Shown here in pieces: positions 1 through 8,663 of a stretch of 64,000 nucleotides of DNA. The notes below the pieces were generated by a model that was not told the origin of the DNA, did no database searches, and was given only the letters and a program-made list of their open reading frames with translations. Position numbers and translations under genes: made by a program. Origin of the DNA: Pachysolen tannophilus NRRL Y-2460. Lineage: Eukaryota > Ascomycota > Pichiomycetes > Alaninales > Pachysolenaceae. The stretch covers positions 1,844,135-1,908,134 of the forward strand of contig KV454011.1 of NCBI GenBank assembly GCA_001661245.1, in the 5' to 3' direction. Within the stretch, counting starts at the first letter, position 1. Each line of letters begins with the position of its first letter.

Positions 1-486
1 ACAATTCAATTAAAATTCAATTATAATTATAATTATGATTACTAATACTAGAATAGAATTTTAAAAGCTTGCGGGTCAGGTTACTCTTTTATATTATTTT
101 CGTCTAGTTTGCTGTATTATAAAAGCCGGATAATGCATTAGCGAAATCTTGAGATTTTTAGTCTCTTTTTTTTTCTTTGAAGTTTCCAATGTTTTCCATT
201 GAACAAATTGATTGGTATTTATGATCGACAATTCTTAATTCTTTTTTTAGAAAAAGGTTTTAGAATGTTACACGAGGATATGCTTTCTTACACAACTTTG
301 AATTTTCTGGAATTAAGTTTCTAGATATCGTGTTCTCAGTTGTTTACTTATCCTCGACAAGTTTTTTTTTTTTTTTTTTTTCTTCTTCTGTTGTACAATA
401 TCTCCTACACCACTACATACACTCAATAGCTTCACCGTACTTTTTTTGTATGTCATGGGCAAATCAACTAACAAAATTCTTTTTAG
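1..486 (+). other. 3' part of the RPS22 intron (branch point and acceptor) and unresolved left flank
   Basis: No coding sequence is visible here. The last part has the features of an intron end in plus orientation: a long T tract after 361, a branch-point-like AACTAAC at 466-472, and an AG acceptor at 485-486. A GTATGT at 448-453 is too close to the acceptor to be its donor. Left of about 330 the sequence is AT-rich and unassigned. If the RPS22 exons were separated by an inversion, its left breakpoint lies here or beyond the window edge. Confidence 0.6.
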
Positions 487-746
487 GTTACATTGGTGAA
501 TTCGAGTACATTGATGATCACAGATCAGGTAAAATAGTTATTCAATTGAACGGTAGATTGAACAAGTGTGGTGTCATTTCACCAAGATACAATGTTAAAA
601 TTGCAGACATTGAAAAATGGACAGATAACTTATTACCTGCAAGACAATTTGGTTTTGTTATTTTAACAACTTCAGCAGGTATTATGGACCATGAAGAAGC
701 AAGAAGAAAACATGTTTCAGGTAAAATTCTCGGGTTTGTCTACTAA
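487..746 (+). CDS. RPS22: Ribosomal protein uS8 (Rps22), exon 2, on the strand opposite to exon 1
   Basis: This exon encodes the C-terminal two thirds of the small-subunit ribosomal protein uS8, which binds the central domain of 18S rRNA. Translation begins [15 protein letters not shown] and ends [11 protein letters not shown], the family C-terminus, before TAA. It follows a clear acceptor: AACTAAC at 466-472 and a pyrimidine stretch ending in AG at 485-486. The exon begins with two bases of a split Gly codon, which fits the phase of the exon 1 found on the minus strand at 1108-1240. 133 + 260 nt gives exactly 130 codons plus stop, the normal uS8 length. No plus-strand exon 1 is visible between 1 and 486. 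As laid out here the two exons cannot be joined by ordinary cis-splicing. Either an inversion or a misassembly has occurred, or another exon 1 lies left of the window. Confidence 0.93.
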
Positions 747-823
747 ATAAATAAATAAAATAAAATAAAATAAAAATAAAAAATTGTGTATTGATAAAGA
801 AAACAAAGATATTTTGCTAATAG

Positions 824-1021
824 AAGTGTAGTATGACGATTGTGACAGCCACCATATATACCTCCTTTGGTAACTTGAACTAACAATTTACGCCTTTTTC
901 TTTCTTCTCTTTTAAATCTTTCAAGTCCATAAAGAATCTTTGCCACTATTTTTATTCTTCCTGAAACTTAAAAGACAGCATGGGACTGCTATCCGATCAG
1001 ACCATCCAGTTATCATTCAGG
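824..1021 (-). ncRNA. Candidate intronic H/ACA snoRNA, snR44-like
   Basis: Inside the RPS22 intron, downstream of exon 1 on the minus strand, lies a stretch of about 200 nt with the H/ACA layout. The first hairpin is closed by CCTGAA/TTCAGG (5' arm at 1021-1016) with an inner stem-loop AGCA..TGCT. An A-rich hinge with AGAATA (ANANNA type, an H box) follows. A second, longer hairpin is closed by TAGT/ACTA. The motif ACACTT at 829-824 then provides an ACA box three bases from the 3' end. In S. cerevisiae the H/ACA RNA snR44 (about 210 nt) sits in the coding-region intron of RPS22B, so position and length both agree. The folding is by eye; target pairing with rRNA was not tested. Confidence 0.6.
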
Positions 1022-1107
1022 TTTTAAAAAACAAAAAAAAAACAGCACACATACACTCCAAGCTTCAGATTCTGGACTCCAGACTCTATAAAGATTTAAA
1101 TACATAC

Positions 1108-1240
1108 CATGTTTCTGCATTACCGATAAGAACTTGATAATAACTTTTGATGAAGGTCTAATCAAGACTTGACGTTTTCCTGTCTTTTCTGCATTGTTAA
1201 TGGCATTTAAAGCATCTGCTAAAGCTGAAGTTCTAGTCAT
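1108..1240 (-). CDS. RPS22: Ribosomal protein uS8 (Rps22), exon 1
   Basis: Reading leftward from ATG at 1240, the exon encodes [19 protein letters not shown].. to ..VMQKHG, the conserved N-terminal 44 codons of uS8 plus one base. It ends at a consensus donor, CATG|GTATGT (donor at 1107-1102). The family's next residues, [11 protein letters not shown], are on the other strand at 487. Upstream of the ATG are an acceptor (AG at 1245-1244) and a perfect TACTAAC at 1278-1272, so the gene also has a 5'UTR intron. This is the same two-intron layout as S. cerevisiae RPS22B. In the present orientation the gene cannot produce full uS8 by normal splicing. Confidence 0.93.
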
Positions 1241-1243
1241 GAT

Positions 1244-1278
1244 CTAAAAAAAAAAAGAAAAAAGAAAGAAAGTTAGTA
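1244..1278 (-). promoter_or_regulatory. Branch point and acceptor of an RPS22 5'UTR intron
   Basis: On the minus strand TACTAAC (1278-1272) is followed by a T-rich run and AG at 1245-1244, just three bases before the RPS22 start codon. A donor is less certain. The best candidate is GTACGT at 1667-1662, giving an intron of about 424 nt. S. cerevisiae RPS22B has a 5'UTR intron of similar kind, which is used there for RNA-level control. Confidence 0.7.
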
Positions 1279-1773
1279 TTCTTGAATCCACAAAATTTTT
1301 TAAAACTTGCTAAATAAATGAAAATTTATAGAAAAAAAGAGCTAGCATGAGTGTCCAATTATTTTAACAAGTCAAGCAAGGAAAAATTGGAGTCATGAGC
1401 AAGAGTTAACTTTTATATGTAACTCTCTAGAACGGGGTATCAAGAAGCCATCAAGATGAAAAATTATTTGCACCATTATAACTGTTATATATCTTCAATA
1501 ACAGTTATAATATTGCACATAATCCTCGAGTATTCAGGATTTCCCTTTCCAGATTTCATTTATTTCAAAGTCGACCAACGGACCAATGGACCAACAATAG
1601 CAACAACATCAACAACACTAGTGGATTCTCTTTTCAATAAACAAAACAAAAAAGTATGTCTACGTACTAATATATTATGATTTGTATGTATAAGAATATA
1701 TGGTATTAAAGAATAAAAGAAATATATAATATATATATATAGCAAACAATACGTCCATTATCTTATATAAGCG

Positions 1774-1799
1774 AAAAAGTGAAAAATTTTTCACTTTTT
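1774..1799. promoter_or_regulatory. 26-bp perfect palindrome, RRPE-like promoter element of RPS22
   Basis: The arms are AAAAAGTGAAAAA (1774-1786) and its exact reverse complement (1787-1799). The centre, TGAAAAATTTTTCA, resembles the ribosomal RNA processing element (RRPE) bound by Stb3 in S. cerevisiae. The element lies about 110 bp upstream of the candidate donor of the RPS22 5'UTR intron, a plausible promoter position. Related copies precede KEL3, DIM1 and a snoRNA candidate in this window. Confidence 0.55.
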
Positions 1800-2617
1800 T
1801 CATCACAATAACAATAGTAGTGCGGACCAAACCAAAAAAAAAGTTTTTTTAAATTTCAATTTCGATACGAACAATATGTCCATTCTCAAAAGTACACTGC
1901 TGTGTTTTTCCAACAACGGTACAATTCAGAATGGGACATAAACCCCTTTTATTTCCTTGCATGATTTATGCTGCATGGGTCACATGATCGACATGAGATA
2001 ATAGGCAACAGAGACCTGTGTGTGTGCATCAGGTGTTCCTATATTCAGAGACACAGAGCTTGTATTTTAAAGTGTGATAACTATAAGGTGAAAGCCATGT
2101 TTAAGCTTAACCTAGTTTCATGGTAAGGGTTTTTACTGCATTTGGGTTTTAGAATAAAATTAAAGGGAAATTGTAGTTTGTAATCTGTTCATGTAAATGG
2201 TATGGAGACTAAATGCAGTGTAATAAAGTGTTTTACTTTAGCCGTATTTGTGTTGAAGAACATCCCACTCCACTCTGTGTTTTAAGAATCTCTCTATTTT
2301 TTTTTTTATTTTTATTTTTAATTTTTTTTTTTTTTTTATATAGACTATCTATCAACTGTAGTTTGTTTGATTTAGAGAAAAAAGAATTGAAAAGTATAAT
2401 TACCAGAATTTTGTTTGGTTAAAGATTTATTACATTAAAAGAAGCTTAATCGAGATTAACAGACAGATCAACAGGTAAATAAAAATACTATTTCAAACTT
2501 TTCGTTATTTTTCATAAAATTATCTATTTGTCCGCATCGGATCATCACAAGTCGAAACAGGTCTCGGTAAAAACTCAAAAATTCAAAGAAAATAAAAAAA
2601 TAAAAAGTAAAAGAAAA

Positions 2618-2619
<2 letters not shown>

Positions 2620-2653
<34 letters not shown>

Positions 2654-2760
2654 GATATAGATTCTAGAAGTTTTAAGGAATTATGGTTTATTATTTCAAG
2701 TTTGATTAAGTCATTGATATAACATTACGTATAGTTGTTAAATTAATTAATTAATTAATT
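2620..2760. repeat. TA microsatellite and (TTAA)n run before MAE1
   Basis: A TA dinucleotide run spans about 2620-2648. A (AATT)n run spans 2741-2760, directly before the MAE1 start region. Both would lie in the MAE1 promoter or leader; the TA run could serve as a TATA element. Confidence 0.8.
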
Positions 2761-2767
2761 TTTGAAA

Positions 2768-4693
2768 ATGATGTTTAAACAGGTTATTCAACGTAATATC
2801 TCCACTTCAATAAAGAAGAAATTTATACGTAATATTAACGTATCTCATTCCAGAGGAGGTGATCTGAAATTTTTACAACGTTCTCATAGAATTAGAACTC
2901 CCATAGGTAGACAAGCAGTCTTACAAGCTCTGGCAGAGTTACCCAAGACAACTAGATTATCTATTGAAGGTTTGGTTGAATGTGATTTATTAGGGTTCCA
3001 ATTATTAAATTCTTCATTATTTAATAAAGGTTCTGCATTTAGCATTGAAGAAAGAGAAGCATTTAAATTGACTGGGTTATTACCTTCAAAAGTAAATACT
3101 TTGAATGAACAAGTTGAAAGAGCATATAAACAATTATGTTATTTGAAAACTCCATTGGCTAAAAATGATTTTTGTGCTTCAATGAGAGTTCAAAATAAAG
3201 TTTTATTTTATGCATTGGTTAGAAGACATATTAGAGAATTATTACCAATTATATATACTCCTACAGAAGGAGATGCTATTGCTGCATATTCTCATAGATT
3301 TAGAAAACCTGAAGGTTGTTTCTTAGATATTACAGATATTAATTCGATAGATGATAGGCTCTCACGTTTTGGTGAAGAAAAAGATATTGATTATATTGTA
3401 GTTAGCGATGGTGAAGGTATATTAGGAATTGGTGATCAAGGTGTTGGTGGTGTTAGAATTGCAATTTCTAAATTGGCTCTTATGACTTTATGTGCAGGTA
3501 TTCATCCTGGTAGAGTTATACCTGTTTGTCTTGATGCAGGTACTAATAATGAAAATTTATTAAATGATGATTTATATATGGGTAATAGATTTCCTAGATT
3601 AAAAGGTGAAAAATATGATAAATTTGTTGAAAAATTTATTATTAGTGTTAAGAGGAGATTTCCAGGTGCAGTGGTTCATTTTGAAGATTTTGGAGTTACA
3701 AATGCAAGAAGAATTCTTCAAAAATATAGGAATGTAGTTCCATGTTTTAATGATGATATTCAAGGTACTGGTGCTGTTGTAATGGCTTCAATTACTGCTG
3801 CTTTAAAGATAACAGATAGAAAATTATTGGATTCTGAAATTGTCATTTATGGGGCTGGTTCTGCTGGATTAGGTGTAGCTGATCAAATAACAAATCATAT
3901 GGTTGCCCATGGTGCAACTCCAGAATATGCAAGATCAAGAATTCATTGTCTTGATCGTAATGGATTAATAACAGATGCAGCAACTGGAACTGCAACAGAG
4001 GATCAATTGAAATATGCAGATAAAGATTCAGAATGGGAAGGAATTAATAAGAAATCGTTATTAGAAGTTGTTAAAAAAATTAAACCAACTGTACTTGTAG
4101 GTTGTTCAACTCAACCAGGTGCTTTTACTGAAGAAATTGTTAGAGAAATGTATAAGCATAACCCTAGACCAATCATTTTCCCATTATCAAATCCAACAAG
4201 ATTGCATGAAGCAATCCCAGAAGATCTCATGAAATGGACCGATAACCAGGCCTTAATTGCAACTGGATCACCATTCCAACCTGTCAATGGTTACACAATT
4301 TCAGAAAACAACAATTGTTTTACTTTCCCAGGTATAGGTCTTGGAGCATTATTATCTCGTGCTGCAATCATCTCAGATACAATGATTTCCGCAGCAGTAG
4401 ACCAATTAGCTTCAATGTCACCAAGTTTCAAAGACCCAAAAGCTGGTCTATTACCTAGATTAGAAGAAATTGATGAAGTCTCTGCCCATGTCGCTACTGC
4501 ATTAGTGTTACAAGCAATTAAAGAAGGTGTAGCAAGAGTCGAAAGTGAAGAAAGACCTGGGGGTGGAAGTGTCCGTGTTCCTAGAGACTATAAGAGTTGT
4601 GTAGACTGGGTAAAGTCACAAATGTGGAAACCTCTTTACAGAGCAATGGCTAAAGTTGAACATGTTCCTGAAATTCATACTTATCAATCTTAG
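2768..4693 (+). CDS. MAE1: Mitochondrial NAD(P)-dependent malic enzyme
   Basis: Oxidatively decarboxylates L-malate to pyruvate and CO2 with reduction of NAD(P)+ in the mitochondrial matrix. The protein (641 aa from ATG 2768; a second ATG follows at 2771) starts with a Lys/Arg/Ser-rich presequence. It then matches S. cerevisiae Mae1 almost without gaps: FQLLNSSLFNKGSAF, PIIYTPTEGDAIAAYSHRF (catalytic Tyr region), DYIVVSDGEGILGIGDQG, and GGVRIAISKLALMTLC with the catalytic Lys. HFEDFGVTNARR carries metal-binding Glu-Asp residues, FNDDIQGTGAV follows, and YGAGSAGLG is the NAD-binding Gly motif. The C-terminal PRPIIFPLSNPTRLHEA block is present. Length is close to the 669 aa of S. cerevisiae Mae1. 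An upstream TTG is in frame but not needed. Confidence 0.97.
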   Translation: MMFKQVIQRNISTSIKKKFIRNINVSHSRGGDLKFLQRSHRIRTPIGRQAVLQALAELPKTTRLSIEGLVECDLLGFQLLNSSLFNKGSAFSIEEREAFKLTGLLPSKVNTLNEQVERAYKQLCYLKTPLAKNDFCASMRVQNKVLFYALVRRHIRELLPIIYTPTEGDAIAAYSHRFRKPEGCFLDITDINSIDDRLSRFGEEKDIDYIVVSDGEGILGIGDQGVGGVRIAISKLALMTLCAGIHPGRVIPVCLDAGTNNENLLNDDLYMGNRFPRLKGEKYDKFVEKFIISVKRRFPGAVVHFEDFGVTNARRILQKYRNVVPCFNDDIQGTGAVVMASITAALKITDRKLLDSEIVIYGAGSAGLGVADQITNHMVAHGATPEYARSRIHCLDRNGLITDAATGTATEDQLKYADKDSEWEGINKKSLLEVVKKIKPTVLVGCSTQPGAFTEEIVREMYKHNPRPIIFPLSNPTRLHEAIPEDLMKWTDNQALIATGSPFQPVNGYTISENNNCFTFPGIGLGALLSRAAIISDTMISAAVDQLASMSPSFKDPKAGLLPRLEEIDEVSAHVATALVLQAIKEGVARVESEERPGGGSVRVPRDYKSCVDWVKSQMWKPLYRAMAKVEHVPEIHTYQS

Positions 4694-5018
4694 ATAACAA
4701 ATTTAACTTTTATTATTTTATACTTTCTTTTCTCTTTTTTTTTTTTTTATTTTTTATTACAGTTTCTTGTTGTTTCTGTTTACTCTTTCATATTCCTCTA
4801 CTGGATTAACTATTCTATTGCTTTACCGTGTTTGTCTAGAGTTTAAACTAATATAATGAATAAACGATTTAATTAACTATTAAATAAATTAGTAGTGAGA
4901 TTTAAATTTTCTCTTTAACGGCGGATCAAAAAAAATAAAATAAAAAACACTTTGAAGAGCATCATCACTACTAGAATTCAATACATTTCAAATTTTTTTA
5001 TCACTAGGTTGATTAATT
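4694..5018 (+). other. Intergenic MAE1-TTI1 with a GC-rich promoter motif
   Basis: No gene is seen. After the MAE1 stop there is a T-rich 3' region. In the TTI1 promoter AACGGCGGATCA at 4917-4928 stands out as GC-rich in an A/T setting. The identical 12-mer occurs upstream of POL5 (28747-28758). Each copy is within about 100 bp of the start codon. Confidence 0.6.
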
Positions 5019-8000
5019 ATGACTAATGAAGATGATAGGCTTGTGTTTCGAAGTATTAAACCATATTGTATAGCTTTATCACAAGTGGCCTTTTTACCGC
5101 CTGAAGTATTTGAGAAAACGCCTTCTAATAGAATAACAAATTTGTTGAATGATTTATTTATACATTTATCCGATATTATAAGAGAAGTCGATCTTCAAAA
5201 TAAGGAGAGAGCTGTGGAATTATCGCCGAATCTTGCTGATTATGTGTTTGTGCCCATTGCTCAATTGTTGAAGCAGCCAAATTTGAAAGATAGACAGTTG
5301 GAATTGGTTTTAAAGATTATAAATATCTTGATTGAACGATGTTGGTTTGGCCAGGGCAAGTTGTCTAAAAGTTTATTACAGCAATTGTTACCATTGATTA
5401 TATTTTTAATTGACAGTTCCAAGAATGATAAAGTAGAGGTCTCAAATGAATTAAGGCTAGCAGGTTTAAACTGTATCAGTTCTTTATTGAATTCATTACT
5501 ATTACAAGATTTTGAATTTTTTACAAAAAAAAATTTGCAGCTTTTGGCAAATATGATTACTTTGTTATTGGATTTCACTTTAATTCAAAATAATGTTCTT
5601 TTGCAAACTAAAAGTCTTGAAATATTATCAATTTTGTATTTTCAAGTAATCAATGATGGAGAAATTTTATCGTATATTTTACCTGGAAACGTTTCTACAA
5701 TGGTAAAATTAATAGCTCAAAAAAATGGTTTAAAGACCCATTATAGCGTGCTAATCTTGGTTTTGAATTTATTGGGAGATTTGCTCAGTTTAGTGTTTAA
5801 CGATAAACAATTGGGAGTAATAGATACAAAAAGTGAAATCTCAAGTATTAATGATGTGGTGAAATTGGCGACTGAAATCACAACAAGGCAAAAAGAACAT
5901 GAGTTGAACCCTATGGACTTGATAGAAACCAATACCAGAATAGTTATACCGGAAAACACTGATATAGGCAAGCAACAGCAACAGCAACATCATAGAACTA
6001 ATTCATGGCTCAAAGCAAGTAAATCCCAAATAAAACTCTCTTTCCCAATATTTGCATCTTTGAAAAATCATAATAGAGCTGAAGTAAGATTGTCTCTATT
6101 AAATTTTCTTGAAAAAATTATTAAAAATTGTTCTAAATCTTTGGATAATTGTTTACCGATAGTGATTGATATTTTGTCATTCTTAAATAACGAAGAAAGT
6201 TTGAAGCAAAAAGTTGAAATAATTTTAATGGAAAACAAAGAGTTAGTAGAGTTTTTCATTAAAAAGTTGGATAGCAAAATAGATTTATTACCAGCTGTTA
6301 TATCGTCTCCAAATCAAGAGAAAATCTCCATTGAGATTGAATCTTTAAAATTTTTTCTCTATAATTTGCCAACTAATAACAACAATAATTTTTTAATTGA
6401 AAAACTTTGTGAGTCTTTGAATCAAAGTCTTACAAATTATTTCAAGTTTCAAATTAATTCCAAAAATTTCACACAAAAAAATGCTAAAACTTTAGTTGAT
6501 ATTACTTCAAGTTCAATAGGTACTGATTTTCTGTTAGTTTCTTCAAATTATGATAATCCTGAAAAAAATGAGATCGAAAGTGATTTATCAATTTTTGAAA
6601 ATTTTTATGGTTCTGATGTGGAAAACTCTTTGATAAATTTATTCAAAGAAATTGGTAGAAAACCAGAGTTTTCTAATTTTATTGTTAATCATTTGTTATC
6701 AATGCATAATGAAAATGTGAGCTCAAATGTCGATGACATTACTGTTTTACTCGAAAGATCAGTTTCTTTGTGGATTGTTAATGGAATAATTCAAGGTTTT
6801 ATAGAATCATCAAATCTTGTTCAAAATGAAGATGTAATTTCCGAGTTTTTAATCATAGAAGATGGAAGCGGAGATCAGTCTTCAAACACTCAAGATTTCA
6901 GAAACACAACATTCAAAGTTTTGGAATATGCAAATGAATTATTGGACCAAACATCTGCTTCTCATCATGATTTGGTAATCTCTTTGATTCAGTCAATTTC
7001 ATTAGATTCAATAGCATTATCATCTTCTGTTTTGAAGGAAGAATTCAAAACCGAGTTAATTGATTATCTATATCCGGTGATTGATTCTTTGGCTTCCCGC
7101 AATGATAAAATTAGATTACATGCTCAAAATGCCGCTTTGGTTATTGCTAAGAACTGCTATGACTCTTCGATGTATCACTTGATACAGGAAAATTGCGATT
7201 ACTTGATAGATTCTTTAAGTATCAAGTTGACGTCTGATTTTATAACTCCAAGGACATCAAATGTTTTACTAGTGTTGGTAAAAATAGGGGGTATCGATTT
7301 AATCACTCAGTTGACAGATATAATTAACAATATGTTTTCTTTAATTGATTTATATCATGGTTACTCAAGTATTTGTGAGGGATTTTTTGTGGTGTTCGAT
7401 TGTATCGCAGAAGAAATCGAGAGAAGCCTTCTTCAAAACTATGATATAGAAAAACTAGAAAGAGAAAATACCACAACTTTTAAAAAACCATGGGGTCTAA
7501 GTTCAGTGGATGGGATTATTGATTTATTTGATGACAGCAAAAGAAAACTTGAAATTAATTTAGACGATAAAGAAATACCATTAGTTAAAAATCCTGGTGT
7601 ACCTTTTGGTGAGGCTGTTGATAGTGACGATGATGATGAAGTAGAAGACGACGAAGAAGAAAGTGCTGTCATGGAAGCAGGCGGTAACAAAGAAGAATCC
7701 CAAAAATGGGATTCTCCCGTCCCTAAATTTTTGTATTTTTTGGTTCAGAAGATTTTGCTATATGGCGATAGATTAATGCTATCCTCTGATTCAATGTTTT
7801 TGAAACAAAGAATTTTGATGAATTTTCAGAAGATTTTGAAAATCTTGGCTACTTCACCAGATAATTTTTATCCCATTTTGTCGGATTTATGGCCCATTAT
7901 TTTACACTTATGCAATGATGACGAAGTTAGAATAATCTCACCATCGATGGAGACAGCTTCTTTGATGTTTAAATACGGCGGTGAGTTCATGAACAAACGA

Positions 8001-8426
8001 TTTACTGAATTGTGGTATTCAATTAATAAAGACAATAAAATTTTCAAAAAATACTCAAAACTAATATCATATCACAACAGAAGCGAAGAGAAAAAAAACT
8101 CGACAGCTGTGCTCATTCAGGAATCTTTATCTTATAATGCTGATTTTAAATGTTATAAACAAATTATTGAAGTGTTAATACTTGGGTTGAACAAATATAA
8201 TGATTTTTTACCCAGTGATGTCATTAGTAGCATAATCAATTGCTCTATATTACTTTATGATGATGTAGACCAATATGGTAAGAATATTGATATTGCCTGG
8301 TGGATTAAGTTTAAGCATGCTCAAAGTAATCAGGAGAAATTACAAGTGATTGGGCGTGATGTACCAGAGCAAATACAAATTAATAACGGAATGTCTTCAT
8401 TTCAATTCTATAGTCCAGAACTATGA
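5019..8426 (+). CDS. TTI1: Tel2-interacting protein 1 (TTT and ASTRA complex subunit)
   Basis: Tti1, with Tel2 and Tti2, forms the TTT chaperone that helps mature PIKK kinases such as Tor, Tel1/ATM and Mec1/ATR; it is also a subunit of ASTRA. The 1135-aa product is an all-helical HEAT-like solenoid from end to end, close to the 1038 aa of S. cerevisiae Tti1. The C-terminal segment resembles the conserved Tti1 block, including DLWPIILHLCNDDEVRI (about residues 949-965) and GGEFMNKRFTELW. An acidic loop lies near residue 870. The call rests on overall pattern and these blocks; HEAT proteins diverge quickly, so a search would firm it up. It is convergent with RRN3. Confidence 0.82.
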   Translation: MTNEDDRLVFRSIKPYCIALSQVAFLPPEVFEKTPSNRITNLLNDLFIHLSDIIREVDLQNKERAVELSPNLADYVFVPIAQLLKQPNLKDRQLELVLKIINILIERCWFGQGKLSKSLLQQLLPLIIFLIDSSKNDKVEVSNELRLAGLNCISSLLNSLLLQDFEFFTKKNLQLLANMITLLLDFTLIQNNVLLQTKSLEILSILYFQVINDGEILSYILPGNVSTMVKLIAQKNGLKTHYSVLILVLNLLGDLLSLVFNDKQLGVIDTKSEISSINDVVKLATEITTRQKEHELNPMDLIETNTRIVIPENTDIGKQQQQQHHRTNSWLKASKSQIKLSFPIFASLKNHNRAEVRLSLLNFLEKIIKNCSKSLDNCLPIVIDILSFLNNEESLKQKVEIILMENKELVEFFIKKLDSKIDLLPAVISSPNQEKISIEIESLKFFLYNLPTNNNNNFLIEKLCESLNQSLTNYFKFQINSKNFTQKNAKTLVDITSSSIGTDFLLVSSNYDNPEKNEIESDLSIFENFYGSDVENSLINLFKEIGRKPEFSNFIVNHLLSMHNENVSSNVDDITVLLERSVSLWIVNGIIQGFIESSNLVQNEDVISEFLIIEDGSGDQSSNTQDFRNTTFKVLEYANELLDQTSASHHDLVISLIQSISLDSIALSSSVLKEEFKTELIDYLYPVIDSLASRNDKIRLHAQNAALVIAKNCYDSSMYHLIQENCDYLIDSLSIKLTSDFITPRTSNVLLVLVKIGGIDLITQLTDIINNMFSLIDLYHGYSSICEGFFVVFDCIAEEIERSLLQNYDIEKLERENTTTFKKPWGLSSVDGIIDLFDDSKRKLEINLDDKEIPLVKNPGVPFGEAVDSDDDDEVEDDEEESAVMEAGGNKEESQKWDSPVPKFLYFLVQKILLYGDRLMLSSDSMFLKQRILMNFQKILKILATSPDNFYPILSDLWPIILHLCNDDEVRIISPSMETASLMFKYGGEFMNKRFTELWYSINKDNKIFKKYSKLISYHNRSEEKKNSTAVLIQESLSYNADFKCYKQIIEVLILGLNKYNDFLPSDVISSIINCSILLYDDVDQYGKNIDIAWWIKFKHAQSNQEKLQVIGRDVPEQIQINNGMSSFQFYSPEL

Positions 8427-8663
8427 TGATATAATGTATAATTTACTTTGAATTAACGAATAATTGATAAATTTAAACTATTATTTCCCAATGAATAAAA
8501 AAAAGTAAAAGATGAAGAAACCTGAAAACTGAATAAAGAGAAAAATAATCAAACTAAGAACTGTTGTTACCTACCTAACCCTATGCTATCAAAAATATAC
8601 ACAAGTAACAAAAAAATAAACCTAATGAACAAGTAAAAACTATTTTGTAAAATAACCTACTTT

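Larger units (their letters stand above)
1279..2767. other. Divergent intergenic region RPS22 / MAE1
   Basis: No convincing gene is seen; the short open frames here are low-complexity chance frames. The left part probably holds the RPS22 5'UTR intron and promoter. Two near-identical 14-mers, ACAATACGTCCATT (1747-1760) and ACAATATGTCCATT (about 1870-1884), lie 120 bp apart around the palindrome at 1774. The MAE1 side contains T-rich runs, a TA microsatellite and a (TTAA)n run touching the start codon. Confidence 0.7.

Noticed and set aside
448-453. GTATGT on the plus strand just before RPS22 exon 2
   Set aside because: As a donor it would make an intron of under 40 nt to the acceptor at 486; too short, and no exon sequence precedes it.
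743-946. Minus-strand open frame of 67 codons after the snoRNA candidate
   Set aside because: It overlaps the putative H/ACA RNA and intron, has no family resemblance, and starts in the middle of the RNA; better explained as a chance frame in an intron.
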